Shown: positions 31,897 through 41,016, numbered from the stretch's first letter. The stretch is 64,000 bases of DNA from Enterococcus_D sp050529585 (GCF_050529585.1 NZ_CP172882.1:2914001-2978000), one strand, 5' to 3'. Numbers and translations: made by a program. The notes: generated by a model not told the origin, from the sequence alone.

Positions 31897-32211
31897 CTAT
31901 TTTCCTCCTCTGGTTTTACCTGTCCATTGGTTCATTCCCCCGCGGACGTTGTAGACAGTATAACCCTTAGCTGATAAAGTTTTAGCTGCTTGTTTACTGC
32001 GCATGCCGGATTGGCAGATTACCACGATGTCACGGTCGCCTTTGTGTTGGTAGGTATTGATTTTGTTCAGTGGTACGTTTTTGGCTTGTGCAATATGTCC
32101 ATGACGATATTCTGCTGGCGTCCGTACATCCAGCAGGACAATATCTTGCTGACGTTTTGCTTGAAGTTCTGCCGCTGTAATGCTTGGTATTTTTTTGAAT
32201 AAATGAAACAT
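31897..32211 (-). CDS. Rhodanese-family sulfurtransferase
   Basis: 104 residues starting MFHLFKKIPSI, then LLDVRTPAEYRHGHIAQAKN and the active loop CQSGMRS with the catalytic cysteine. First gene of the four-gene persulfide operon. ATG 32211 follows AAGGAGG; an in-frame ATG five codons upstream lies inside the ribosome-binding region. The CstR-type operator lies 13 bp upstream of the start. Confidence 0.92.
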   Translation of the reverse strand: MFHLFKKIPSITAAELQAKRQQDIVLLDVRTPAEYRHGHIAQAKNVPLNKINTYQHKGDRDIVVICQSGMRSKQAAKTLSAKGYTVYNVRGGMNQWTGKTRGGK

Positions 32212-32223
32212 GATATCCTCCTT

Positions 32224-32272
32224 CAATATACCCCTATGGGTATATTGAACAATGAATACTGCTGTTTGTCAA
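32224..32272 (-). promoter_or_regulatory. Promoter and CstR/CsoR-type operator of the persulfide operon
   Basis: On the minus strand TTGACA (32267-32272) and TTCAAT (32244-32249) are 17 bp apart. The perfect palindrome with arms CAATATACCC and GGGTATATTG and a 4-bp centre (32224-32247) overlaps the -10 and start site. TACCC-N4-GGGTA is the signature core of CsoR/CstR operators, so the repressor encoded at the operon's end should bind here. Confidence 0.88.
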
Positions 32273-32654
32273 CTGATGAGAAAATAAAAAACCTATCGCC
32301 ACGATATTGTTTCATCTGCTTCATCGTTGTTTTTAACAAAATCGTTATGAATTATTTTGTATTTAATTTTGCAGATGCTTTGTATGTACCTATCATTCAT
32401 CTGACGTACTTTCTATTTGGTTCCTTACCCTGTCCCATTTACCTTGCTCATCCATTCTAATGATCCCATACGAGTACACTTCAGATTGACCACATATTGT
32501 TCAAATTACCTTTAGCCAAAAATCTTTTATCCCCATTTTTTTATCAAAGATACGTTCATTATTATTTTTTTACATAAACACCTTGTTTTTCCTTTACTAT
32601 TCCACTATCCTTGATCCATAGTAACCATACGTTTTTCAGAAAGGAAGTCTCCCA
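32273..32654 (+). promoter_or_regulatory. Intergenic region with promoter of the ydbS-ydbT operon
   Basis: About 380 bp of AT-rich sequence between the divergent cst and ydbST operons. TTGTTT (32583-32588) and TATCCT (32606-32611) are 17 bp apart and make a likely promoter for ydbS. A frame of 85 codons from 32203 runs through the cst operator and has no ribosome binding site; nothing else was recognised. Confidence 0.5.
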
Positions 32655-33146
32655 TTGGATTATCCATTTTTAAAGGAACAAATGCCTGATACGATCAAGA
32701 AGGTTTGGCGTTTGCGTACGATTGTATCCTTTGTTATTTTTTGCGTGCTCTTCACGTTTGCCTATCTCTTTTTACAGTACCAAAATTGGTTGTTTTCTTG
32801 GGTTTTGTTCTTATGGATGGGCCTATTTGCCTTGACTATATTGGTCCACCTGCTATCACTTGCGATGATCCGCTATCGCTACAAGTTTCACCGCTATGAA
32901 ATTCAAGACAACGATATTGCGATCCAATCCGGGTATTTTTTTCGGAAGACTACCTATATTCCGATTCGCCGGATTCAGCATATCGAAACAGACCAAGGGA
33001 TTTTATTGCGCAGATTCAACTTGATTTCTCTACAAATCAACACTGCTGCTACGGACCATACGATTGAAGGGTTGACAGTGGCACAGGCAGACCTATTGCG
33101 TAAACAAATTATGGATCTAGTAAGGGTGGTCAAAAATGATCTCTAA
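32655..33146 (+). CDS. YdbS-like bacterial PH (bPH2) domain membrane protein
   Basis: 163 residues: two membrane helices (about 22-45 and 50-72) followed by a bPH2 domain with YKFHRYEIQDNDIAIQSGYFFRKTTYIPIRRIQHIET, the family's conserved RRIQHIE stretch. TTG 32655 is the start, with AAAGGAAG seven bases upstream. It overlaps the next gene by 11 bp. In Bacillus the YdbS/YdbT pair affects resistance to heterologous peptides; the role here is inferred from that. Confidence 0.85.
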   Translation: MDYPFLKEQMPDTIKKVWRLRTIVSFVIFCVLFTFAYLFLQYQNWLFSWVLFLWMGLFALTILVHLLSLAMIRYRYKFHRYEIQDNDIAIQSGYFFRKTTYIPIRRIQHIETDQGILLRRFNLISLQINTAATDHTIEGLTVAQADLLRKQIMDLVRVVKNDL

Positions 33147-34596
33147 ACGCGCACATTTGCCTTTATTTTGTATCCTCGTATTTTGGGTGAGCAATATCAG
33201 AAACTTTTTTGTGATTGCCCTTTTTCTGCTGTTCAAATTGACCAAAGATGATCCTTCATACTTGGTGATGATTGGCGGTGTCGTCAGTTTTCTTCTTTTG
33301 TTTCTGGTCTTTGCCATCTGGTCTTACAGCAGCTTCACCTATCAGATCGATGCAACGAGTATCACTGTGAACAAAGGCATTTTTAACAAGAAACAAACCA
33401 TTCTGCCCTTTGAACGGATACAAACGATCAACGCGAATCATTTGTTTTATTTACGCCCCTTTAAACTGGCACGTTTAACGCTTGAGAGCGCTGCTGGTTC
33501 GTCTGGAGAAGCTGAAATCATCTTTCCAGTTTTACCTACTTCAGTGATTGCGTCTATTGAAACAGCGAAAGAAGCTGCTTCTCATCAGCCGGCTTCGACA
33601 GAATCAGCCATACCACCCGACGCAGTTAAGGAGCAGTTGCCGAATGAGCCAAGTACAGAGATTGAGCCGGTGCACACATTTACACTTGCTTTAAAAGAAA
33701 TCTTTTTGTTTTCACTGACAGATTTTTCGCTTTTGGCTATCCTCGTTGTGATTGGCTTCAATGTGATCGACAAGTTGCCAGATCTTTTTTCTTTGACCAA
33801 TGAAATAGCAAGGTTTGGCCTGTTGATTGGCGGGGTGATTCTTTTAGGGGTATTGGTGCTCTTCGTGTTGCTGTCTCTGGCAATCAATCTACTGCGCTAT
33901 TACGGTTTTAAAGTGGAGCAGCAAGGTGAGCAGCTGCGCATCACGCAAGGCTTGTTTTCTAAACAACAGCGTACGATCCCGCTTTCAAAGATCCAAGGTC
34001 TGAGTGTGGAACAAAATATCTATCGCCGCATCTTCCGTTTAAGCACAGTCAAACTCTTGTTGGCAACCGGTAGTTCCTCTGAAGGAGAACACACGATTTA
34101 TCTGTTTCCCATCATGAAAGATGATTTATTGCTCGAATCTTTGCAACGTTTTTTACCAGAATGGTCTTTCCAACAACCACGCTTCATCACCAATCCTCAC
34201 CCAACATTGTGGTATTTTTATCGCTGGCCTTTGTTGATTGGTTTGTTGGCTTCTGGCGTCGCTGCTTATTTCTTCTGGTGGTTGGCAGTTTTATTGTTGC
34301 TGGTATGCGGTTCATTTATGGTTTCTGGTATTTGGCGCGGGAAAATACAAGGGTATCAATTCTTAAGTGATGATGTGTTATTGTGCCGAAGTATTCGTGG
34401 ATTGACCAAAGTCACTGCCTATTTGGCAAAAAATAAAATCCAAGATTTCTCTGTCACAACAACGTATTGGCAGTATCGAAAAGGCTTAGGGAAATCGCAA
34501 TTCACGATCAAAACCGGGGATACCGTGACTGAAAGTGAACTGTTCTACTTTCCTTTAGCTGACGCTGCGCGATTGAAGCGCTGGTTTTTGTCTTGA
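33136..34596 (+). CDS. YdbT-like multi-domain bPH2 membrane protein
   Basis: 486 residues with three bPH2 units alternating with paired membrane helices: unit 1 ITVNKGIFNKKQTILPFERIQTIN (about 75), unit 2 LRITQGLFSKQQRTIPLSKIQGLSVEQNI (about 270), unit 3 with CRSIRGLTKVTAYLAKNKIQDFSV (about 418). A Ser/Pro/Glu-rich linker near 155-180 joins units. ATG 33136 lies inside the end of ydbS. The two proteins probably form a membrane complex. Confidence 0.87.
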   Translation: MISKRAHLPLFCILVFWVSNIRNFFVIALFLLFKLTKDDPSYLVMIGGVVSFLLLFLVFAIWSYSSFTYQIDATSITVNKGIFNKKQTILPFERIQTINANHLFYLRPFKLARLTLESAAGSSGEAEIIFPVLPTSVIASIETAKEAASHQPASTESAIPPDAVKEQLPNEPSTEIEPVHTFTLALKEIFLFSLTDFSLLAILVVIGFNVIDKLPDLFSLTNEIARFGLLIGGVILLGVLVLFVLLSLAINLLRYYGFKVEQQGEQLRITQGLFSKQQRTIPLSKIQGLSVEQNIYRRIFRLSTVKLLLATGSSSEGEHTIYLFPIMKDDLLLESLQRFLPEWSFQQPRFITNPHPTLWYFYRWPLLIGLLASGVAAYFFWWLAVLLLLVCGSFMVSGIWRGKIQGYQFLSDDVLLCRSIRGLTKVTAYLAKNKIQDFSVTTTYWQYRKGLGKSQFTIKTGDTVTESELFYFPLADAARLKRWFLS

Positions 34597-34662
34597 CCCG
34601 TATGGGAGAGAAAGCGCCTTGCAAGGAACATACACCAAAAGTTAGCTTTTGACATAAAATGA

Positions 34663-34707
34663 GCGACCCCCAAAAGTTAGATTTTTGGTCTAACTTTTAG
34701 GGGTCGC
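34663..34707. repeat. Near-perfect 19-bp inverted repeat, IS-end-like or terminator
   Basis: Arms 34663-34681 and 34689-34707 differ at one of 19 positions (GCGACCCCCAAAAGTTAGA against its complement) around TTTTTGG. A further partial copy, CCAAAAGTTAGCTTTTG, lies at 34636-34652. The AAAAGTTAGA/TCTAACTTTT core with a C/G run resembles the palindromes at ends of IS3-family elements in lactic acid bacteria. No transposase is present, so it is either a terminator of ydbT without a clean T run or an insertion-sequence trace. Confidence 0.6.
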
Positions 34708-34883
34708 TTCATTGCCTACTTTGGACTGTCCATTTTTATGCTATTGATAAACGACAAATGATGGATGGTATGAACCTAACTAAAAATAAATACGCAATTA
34801 TTTATTACATCCATTTATTTTTATCATCTCAATATATCGACTGCCATATATGGTATACTACTCAAAAAGGAGGCGTTTGCGGG

Positions 34884-35261
34884 ATGAACAAAAGGCAACA
34901 AGAAAAGACCCCACGGATATCCAACAATAGCTTCAATGTCATCAATACAAAATCGGATCCTTCACAACACGGTTTCCCTATTCCATTTCAACAAGGGGAC
35001 TTCGCTTCAGTTGATAGGCACTATGAGCGTAGGAAAACTTTTGCAGAAACCCTCAGTTTCTATGTGATAGGGATCGTTTGGACCGTTTTTGGATTTTATT
35101 CATTGGTGACATTCCCTATTTTTCAAAGTATTTTGGATCAAACGATCTTATCTTTTGTCATTGCCTCCGCTTTCATGATCGTTAGTTTTATTGCTGCTCA
35201 TTTTTTGACGAGCGGATGCACGAAGATATATAGAAAACGAAAAAGGGGCCTCTATAAGTGA
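34884..35261 (+). CDS. Small two-helix membrane protein upstream of an S41 protease
   Basis: 125 residues: a polar N-terminal half (NKRQQEKTPRISNNSFNVIN) and two membrane helices at about 60-80 and 90-112, ending in a very basic tail RKRKRGLYK. ATG 34884 has AAAGGAGG ten bases upstream; the frame is open from 34758, but those codons lack a site. The stop overlaps the GTG of the protease gene (GTGA). No family recognised; tight coupling suggests a partner or regulator of the protease. Confidence 0.75.
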   Translation: MNKRQQEKTPRISNNSFNVINTKSDPSQHGFPIPFQQGDFASVDRHYERRKTFAETLSFYVIGIVWTVFGFYSLVTFPIFQSILDQTILSFVIASAFMIVSFIAAHFLTSGCTKIYRKRKRGLYK

Positions 35262-36241
35262 AAAGAAAATTATTGTTCATTATCCCTCTCCTTCTCTTCC
35301 TATGCGGACTGATCATTGCCCTATATGGTACCCAAATAGGTTTATCCACTATCAATAAACCTATTTATCTTTATAAGCCCTCCACGAAGCGCTTTGCGAA
35401 GGATGCCTTATATATCATGGGTACATACGGTGTTTATGCCAAGGAAAATCATTTTGATCAAATGATACCTGGTTTTATTGAGGAAATAGATAACAAAGCT
35501 ACGTATGATGATGCCTTGCCACTATTGAATCAAGCAATCAAAAAAGCTGGTGGCAATCATTCCTCTGTCATTGAAGTAGACGAAAATTATACCGCTTCAA
35601 CATTCAACGCTTCTTTATTAACATTTCCAAGAGTTATAGAAGATGATGGTATTGCGACAATCATCTTACCGCCATTTCTTTCTGGAGATGAAGCGGACGT
35701 TCAACAATATATCGATACATCCATTCAGGCGTTAACAAAATTGGCACGTCCAAAGGGTGTAATCATTGACCTTCGTAGAAACACTGGCGGAAATATGCTG
35801 GCGATGCTGGGTGCCTGCGTTCCCTTTCTCAAAGATGGAAAGCTGTTTGATTTTGTCGCTCAGGACAAAACGACTCCTGTTCGATTAAATAAAAACCAGC
35901 TGGCATACGAGAACATCAATTTAACGGTCCAAAATACGATGACATTTACCGATTTGCCGATCGCCATTTTAACAGATAACCAAACGGCCAGTTCTGCTGA
36001 AGTCTTGCTGATTGCACTGAAAGGGCAAGAAGATGTCCAATCCTTTGGAGAAGAAACCGCTGGATATGCTACAGGTGTCACCCTTGTGCCATTATATGAA
36101 AAATATGCACTGTCGCTTGCAGTTGCTAAAATCAGAGGAATAGATGATACGCTTTACGAAGAAAAACCGATAAGACCAGATATTGTAACAAGTAATCCTG
36201 AGGAAGACGCGAAAAAATGGATCACGGGTACGCATCCGTAG
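35258..36241 (+). CDS. S41-family peptidase (tail-specific protease-like), membrane-anchored or secreted
   Basis: 327 residues. An N-terminal hydrophobic helix (KLLFIIPLLLFLCGLIIALY) acts as signal or anchor, and residues ~160-300 form an S41 core: GVIIDLRRNTGGNMLAMLGA, then the nucleophile region TDNQTASSAEVLLIALKG and FGEETAGYATG. The lysine of the Ser-Lys dyad found in CtpA is not evident (Glu-Glu-Thr occupies that loop), so the tricorn/IRBP-like Ser-Glu variant is more likely. No PDZ domain is visible, unlike CtpA. GTG 35258 overlaps the previous stop by 4 bp. Confidence 0.82.
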   Translation: MKRKLLFIIPLLLFLCGLIIALYGTQIGLSTINKPIYLYKPSTKRFAKDALYIMGTYGVYAKENHFDQMIPGFIEEIDNKATYDDALPLLNQAIKKAGGNHSSVIEVDENYTASTFNASLLTFPRVIEDDGIATIILPPFLSGDEADVQQYIDTSIQALTKLARPKGVIIDLRRNTGGNMLAMLGACVPFLKDGKLFDFVAQDKTTPVRLNKNQLAYENINLTVQNTMTFTDLPIAILTDNQTASSAEVLLIALKGQEDVQSFGEETAGYATGVTLVPLYEKYALSLAVAKIRGIDDTLYEEKPIRPDIVTSNPEEDAKKWITGTHP

Positions 36242-36463
36242 TACGCATGATGCATTTAGTACAACGCCTCGCGTTACTAGATGGAATGTAGAATAATCGA
36301 TTTTGATTTTTCTGCAGGCAATGACATACAAAAAAAGACAGCCCAGTCTAGCCGTGCCCAATGCGGAATTCAACTTCAAAACAATGGTTGCAGTTATTTG
36401 TCTTATTACCTCCACTATAGGCGGCTACACCATTAAAACAGGATTACTGGATAGATTCATTAC

Positions 36464-36510
36464 AAAAAACATCATGCAAACCCAGATAATCCTTGGTTTG
36501 CATGATGTTT
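36464..36510. terminator. Bidirectional terminator
   Basis: AACATCATGCAAACC (36468-36482) pairs perfectly with GGTTTGCATGATGTT (36495-36509). A6 before and T after suit both the ATPase on the minus strand and the protease on the plus strand. The remaining gap 36242-36463 holds no gene I can support. Confidence 0.85.
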
Positions 36511-36516
36511 ATTTCA

Positions 36517-39138
36517 TTATGCTGCTTGTTGTGCTTGTTTGCCGCCATGGCGGATCAACTTGTTCAACTCACTAACAATCAATGGAATCAATGACAAGCC
36601 AATCACGATCAACCATTCTGTTGGGTTCAAGCTTTGAACTCTGAAGATATCTTGCAAGAATGGAATGAATAACACAGCCAATTGCATCGCTAAACTGACA
36701 ACAAAGGCTTTGTTCATGGCACTGTTTGAGAATAAACCAATGCTGAAAATCGAGCGCGTTTCACTCCGGACTGCATATGCCCGTGTCAATTCACCAAAGA
36801 CCAATGTGGCAAAGGCCATTGTGTTGGCAGTACCATCAGCGACAGCTGGATCTGAAAGGACATATTCGCCTAACCAGTACGCAGCTAATGTGATCGCCCC
36901 GACCAAGACACCGTAAAAGATCATACTTGAAGCAAAGCCATCCGCAAAAATACTTTTCCGTGAATCCCGAGGTTTTTGTTTCATGACACCCGGTTCAACT
37001 GGTTCCATCCCCAATGCCAAGGCAGGCAGTGAGTCAGTCACAAGGTTCAACCATAACAATTGGATCGCCACCAATGGCATTTGGTGGAAATTCAATGCTG
37101 TAGCAACAAAGATCGTAATGATCTCACCAATATTACAACTTAAGAGATATTGGATCGATTTCTTGATGTTGGCATAGATTCCCCGGCCTTGTTCCACTGC
37201 GTGAACGATCGTCGCAAAGTTATCATCTGTCAAAATCATATCCGCAGCACCCTTCGCTACATCAGTACCTGTGATACCCATTGCACAACCGATATCTGCA
37301 ACTTTCAGTGCAGGTGCATCATTGACGCCATCACCAGTCATTGCTACAACCATACCATTGGCTTGCCACGCTTTGACGATCCGCATTTTGTGCTCAGGTG
37401 ATACCCGCGCATAGACAGAGTAGTTGCTCACTTCTTCTTCCAAAATTTCTTGCGGCATCGTATCAAGCTCAGCCCCTGTTAACGCACGGTCGCCTGAGCG
37501 GAAGATAGCCAATTCTTTGGCGATCGCTACAGCAGTCAATTTGTGGTCTCCAGTGATCATGACCGGACGGATCCCTGCATCATAACATTGTGCCACAGCT
37601 TCTTTCACTTCTTCTCTCGGCGGATCGATCATGCCGACAAGTCCAGCAAAGGTCAAGCCGTTTTCGATCTCTTCTGACGTCAATTCTGCTGGCACTTCCG
37701 TGATATCTTTGTAGGCAGCACCTAGTACACGCAAGGCTTTTGATGCCATTTCAGCGTTTTTGTCAGCAATGGCTTGCTGATCTGCACCATCGATAGTACA
37801 ACGCGTCAATAAGACATCTGGTGCCCCTTTGACCATTACACGATAACCCGTGTCAGTTTTGTGGATGGTACTCATTAATTTACGTTCAGAATCAAACGGA
37901 ATTTCTGCTACCCGTGGGTAAGTCGTTTCTAAATCATTTTTGTTCAAGTGTTCTTGATAGGCTTTTGTGACAAAGGCCGTTTCAGTTGGATCCCCGGTCA
38001 CTTGCACTTCTGCTCCATTGCCAGTCAATTTTGAATCGTTACACAAGGCACCAATCATTAACAATTGTGCTTCTGATTGATCGCCATAAGTAAATGTTTC
38101 CACGATGGTCATTTTGTTTTGGGTCAATGTACCCGTTTTGTCGCTGCAAATCACTGAAGCTGCACCTAAGGTTTCAACAGCTGGTAATTTTTTGACGATG
38201 GCATTGCGTTTGACCAAACGTTGCACGCCTAACGCCAAGACGATCGTTACGATTGCAGCCAAACCTTCAGGAATCGCCGCTACCCCAAGTGACACAGCCA
38301 TCATAAAGATGTCTAGGATCGGACGGCCATACAAAAGACCGACAACGAACATCAACACACAGATACCTAAACAAATAATCGACAATATCTTTGAAATTTC
38401 TGCCATTTTCTTTTGTAAAGGTGTCGTATTTTCATCCTCTGAAATCAACATGCCGGCAATACGGCCTACTTCAGTCTTCATCCCTGTTTCGGTAACCACA
38501 CAAGTAGCGCGGCCATTGGTGATAACAGTAGAAGAAATCAGCATATTTTTGCGATCTGCCAAACCAGTATCATCTGGCAAGTGATCGATATCTTTCTTGT
38601 TGACCGGTACAGATTCACCAGTCATCGCTGACTCATCTGCTTTTAGATTGATGGCTTTTAAGACTCTGGCATCAGCAGGGACCAAATCACCCGCTTCTAA
38701 TTCGATGATGTCGCCTGGCACCAATGTCGTTGTATCGACATGATCCAATTGGCCATCACGAATGACTTTTGCCAATGGTGCAGACATTTTTTGCAGAGCT
38801 TCCAATGATTTGCTGGCATTGTTTTCTTGCGAGATCGAAATAATGGCATTGATCACCACGATCAAAAGAATGATCACTGATTCGACCCAATCTTCAAAAC
38901 CGCTTGATACATAAGAAAGAAATGCCGCAATCAACAATACGATGATCATCGGATCTTTTAACTGCCCGATCACTTTCTTCAATAAACTTTCTTTCTTTTG
39001 CACGTCTAGTGCATTTTGACCAAAAGACTGCAGCCGTTTGTCTACTTCTTGCTTAGACAGTCCTTTTTGCTGGTCAGTATCCAAAGCCTGTAAAACTTCC
39101 TCTTTGGATTTGGCAAACCATAACGTCAAACGATTCAT
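36517..39138 (-). CDS. P-type Ca2+-transporting ATPase (PII type, SERCA/LMCA1-like)
   Basis: 873 residues with the complete P-type order: N-terminal cation ATPase domain, actuator loop TGESVPVNK (~160), M4 AIPEGLAAIVT (~288), phosphorylation site ICSDKTGTLTQNK (~333), nucleotide-site KGAPDVLLTRC, hinge TGDGVNDAPALK (~600), and C-terminal helices with NLVTDSLPALALGMEP (M6). The PEG motif in M4 and the N/D residues of M6 fit Ca2+ export, as in Listeria LMCA1. ATG 39138 abuts AGGGG, and a TTG three codons on (39129) is better spaced, so the start may be 39129. Probably monocistronic. Confidence 0.95.
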   Translation of the reverse strand: MNRLTLWFAKSKEEVLQALDTDQQKGLSKQEVDKRLQSFGQNALDVQKKESLLKKVIGQLKDPMIIVLLIAAFLSYVSSGFEDWVESVIILLIVVINAIISISQENNASKSLEALQKMSAPLAKVIRDGQLDHVDTTTLVPGDIIELEAGDLVPADARVLKAINLKADESAMTGESVPVNKKDIDHLPDDTGLADRKNMLISSTVITNGRATCVVTETGMKTEVGRIAGMLISEDENTTPLQKKMAEISKILSIICLGICVLMFVVGLLYGRPILDIFMMAVSLGVAAIPEGLAAIVTIVLALGVQRLVKRNAIVKKLPAVETLGAASVICSDKTGTLTQNKMTIVETFTYGDQSEAQLLMIGALCNDSKLTGNGAEVQVTGDPTETAFVTKAYQEHLNKNDLETTYPRVAEIPFDSERKLMSTIHKTDTGYRVMVKGAPDVLLTRCTIDGADQQAIADKNAEMASKALRVLGAAYKDITEVPAELTSEEIENGLTFAGLVGMIDPPREEVKEAVAQCYDAGIRPVMITGDHKLTAVAIAKELAIFRSGDRALTGAELDTMPQEILEEEVSNYSVYARVSPEHKMRIVKAWQANGMVVAMTGDGVNDAPALKVADIGCAMGITGTDVAKGAADMILTDDNFATIVHAVEQGRGIYANIKKSIQYLLSCNIGEIITIFVATALNFHQMPLVAIQLLWLNLVTDSLPALALGMEPVEPGVMKQKPRDSRKSIFADGFASSMIFYGVLVGAITLAAYWLGEYVLSDPAVADGTANTMAFATLVFGELTRAYAVRSETRSIFSIGLFSNSAMNKAFVVSLAMQLAVLFIPFLQDIFRVQSLNPTEWLIVIGLSLIPLIVSELNKLIRHGGKQAQQAA

Positions 39139-39207
39139 CCCCTATTCACATTCTTTTTTTATACATCAATACTATACTCTATTTTGTCCCTTTTTGGTGA
39201 CTTTATG

Positions 39208-39247
39208 AAAAAAATCACAGCAGATAATTGAGATTCTGCTGTGATTT
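39208..39247 (-). terminator. Terminator of the tetronate-like catabolic operon
   Basis: AAATCACAGCAGA and its perfect complement (39212-39224 and 39235-39247) with a 10-base loop; on the minus strand a T run follows (39208-39214). Confidence 0.88.
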
Positions 39248-39279
39248 GGCTGGAATACAGCCAACAGTGCTGCAACAGC

Positions 39280-39627
39280 TTATTTTCTCAAAATATGGAT
39301 GGCAAATCCGCCAAATTCTCCTGCCAAGTATATATTTTTCAATTGATTGTCTGCGTCATAAGCAGCTGTATCCATATTGAACTGCAGACCTTTTGCTTCT
39401 AGTTCTGTGACTGCGCTATCTAAATCAGTGGTACACATGGCAATATGACCATTTGTACCTAAGAAAGGCGCCTTCATACACTCAAAATAGTCACCCGCAA
39501 ACTCTGACTTTTGCCCAGCACGTGGGTTCAGGTTGAACATCATGCTTAATTGAGCCGCCAATTGCTTGGCTTCTGTTTCATTCTCTGTATTGATACCGAT
39601 ATGTGCCAATTCAAATGTATTTTCCAT
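39280..39627 (-). CDS. VOC (glyoxalase-like) superfamily protein
   Basis: 115 residues with one pair of beta-alpha-beta-beta-beta modules of the vicinal-oxygen-chelate fold: FELAHIGINTENETEAKQLA at the start and NGHIAMCTTDLDSAVTELEAKG in the middle, ending FGGFAIHILRK. His and Glu candidates for metal binding are H9 and H68-like positions. Last gene of the catabolic operon, 32 bp behind the transporter gene. Similar small VOC proteins accompany 2-keto-3-deoxy-acid aldolases in streptococci, perhaps as an isomerase or lyase for the pathway. Substrate unknown. Confidence 0.8.
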   Translation of the reverse strand: MENTFELAHIGINTENETEAKQLAAQLSMMFNLNPRAGQKSEFAGDYFECMKAPFLGTNGHIAMCTTDLDSAVTELEAKGLQFNMDTAAYDADNQLKNIYLAGEFGGFAIHILRK

Positions 39628-39659
39628 GAGCTGATCCTCTTTTCTTCTTTACTTGTTGA

Positions 39660-40943
39660 TTACATTGGGAACATCAAAATCGAGCCGACTGTCAAGAAGA
39701 CCAATCGAATGAAGTACTGCGGCACTGTGAAACGCCAGAATTGACCTGCTGTATATTTACCAGTACCTAAGATCATGGCTGGCATCCCATCAATAGGCAA
39801 GAAGTGTCCGCACCAACCAGAAATAACGATCGCGCAAGCGGCTGCTGTAGGATCAAGTCCTAGGCTTGTACAAGTAGCGATGGCTAATGGTGTAAATACA
39901 TAGACTGTACCGATCGTTGAGCCGGTCAGTGTTGCTAACAGGCTTGTTAAGATACAGAAAACGAAAATCATCACAAATGGATTCACGTTCGTGCCCAGCA
40001 TCCCCGCCACGGTCGTTCCAACTAAATTGGTCAATCCAGTACTTCCCAATGCATCAGCGACCCCAATGACCCCAGCCGACATCAAAATGATCGGCGCACT
40101 GATGGCGTCACGAATTTCTTTGAAATCTAACACACCAATCAATAAGATGACTGCTACAGATAGACCTGCCATGGCATAGCCTGCGTCACCAATCTTGCTT
40201 TGCAGCAACATACCCGCTACAGCGAAGATGAAGACAGCATAGGTCACAAGCTCTTTCCAGCGAGGCAGCAAGGGAGCGCTGTCATTTTCGTCACATACAG
40301 GTGCGTTTGCATCATCACCTGATGTTGGGTGGTCAGGTAAAAATTTGTACTGAATAATACAATTCAATAAGAAGCCAGCAGATAAGAATAAGTTGACAAT
40401 GGCAAATTTAAATACTGATACTTCTGACATAATACCTGCTGCATTCAGTACAGCGATCACGATACCATACTGTAAAGCAGTATTAAACGGAATCAATGGG
40501 TGGTTGGTTGCAAAGCCAGCGGTCATGATCACTTTTGACGGCGGCAATTTTTTTGAATAAGGTAAGGTAGATAGTAGTCCTAATGTCAGTACGTAATAAG
40601 CAGTAGATCCTGTACCAAACAAGCTACAGCCTAGCATCACGATCAAGATGATCAACAGATAGGATTTAAATCCGCCTTTATTGGCCATCGCGAACATCGC
40701 TTTTTTGAACACTACGATAAAACTGGTTTTTTCCAAGGCAGCGATAATCGCCATAAACTCGGCCAGCATAATGATCGTGGAATTTGAGAAACCAGCAAAT
40801 GCGCCTTTGATATCTGTGATACCAAAAATAACCAACAATATACAGGCGAACAATGGAGCTGCCCCAAAAGGGATTTTTTCGATCATGATCAAGACGATCA
40901 TGACCACGGTAATTGCTAGAGCAATCATCATTTCAATCGTCAT
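39660..40943 (-). CDS. Ion-transporter (IT) superfamily carboxylate permease, SLC13/CitMHS-like
   Basis: 427 residues, about 12 hydrophobic segments with an acidic cytoplasmic loop (DDANAPVCDENDSAP) near the middle. The duplicated halves each carry a hairpin-like conserved stretch: GTGSTAYYVLTLGLLSTLP and TGSTIGTVYVFTPLAIAT, followed by WCGHFLPIDGMPAM. This is the pattern of DASS/CitMHS/GntP-like anion carriers. ATG 40943 follows AGGAGG. As part of the DUF1537/PdxA operon it likely imports the acidic sugar derivative that the enzymes degrade. Confidence 0.83.
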   Translation of the reverse strand: MTIEMMIALAITVVMIVLIMIEKIPFGAAPLFACILLVIFGITDIKGAFAGFSNSTIIMLAEFMAIIAALEKTSFIVVFKKAMFAMANKGGFKSYLLIILIVMLGCSLFGTGSTAYYVLTLGLLSTLPYSKKLPPSKVIMTAGFATNHPLIPFNTALQYGIVIAVLNAAGIMSEVSVFKFAIVNLFLSAGFLLNCIIQYKFLPDHPTSGDDANAPVCDENDSAPLLPRWKELVTYAVFIFAVAGMLLQSKIGDAGYAMAGLSVAVILLIGVLDFKEIRDAISAPIILMSAGVIGVADALGSTGLTNLVGTTVAGMLGTNVNPFVMIFVFCILTSLLATLTGSTIGTVYVFTPLAIATCTSLGLDPTAAACAIVISGWCGHFLPIDGMPAMILGTGKYTAGQFWRFTVPQYFIRLVFLTVGSILMFPM

Positions 40944-40982
40944 AATATCCTCCTAGTTTTGCCAATATGGCCATCCAACACC

Positions 40983-41016
40983 ACGGCTGATTTTTGAACT
41001 TGCAAAAATCAGCCGT
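40983..41016 (-). other. Intercistronic stem-loop between aldolase and permease genes
   Basis: Perfect 14-bp arms ACGGCTGATTTTTG (40983-40996) and its complement (41003-41016) around six bases, without a following U run. Such hairpins inside operons often protect upstream message or mark processing, allowing unequal expression. Confidence 0.7.

Noticed and set aside
32203..32460. 85-codon plus-strand frame in the cst/ydbS gap
   Set aside because: Crosses the cst operator and promoter, no Shine-Dalgarno sequence, hydrophobic AT-rich content typical of intergenic DNA.
36303..36575. 90-codon plus-strand frame after the S41 gene
   Set aside because: It runs through a bidirectional terminator into the end of the Ca2+-ATPase gene and has no ribosome binding site.
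38105..38584. 159-codon plus-strand frame inside the Ca2+-ATPase gene
   Set aside because: Antisense to highly conserved P-type ATPase motifs; no independent evidence.
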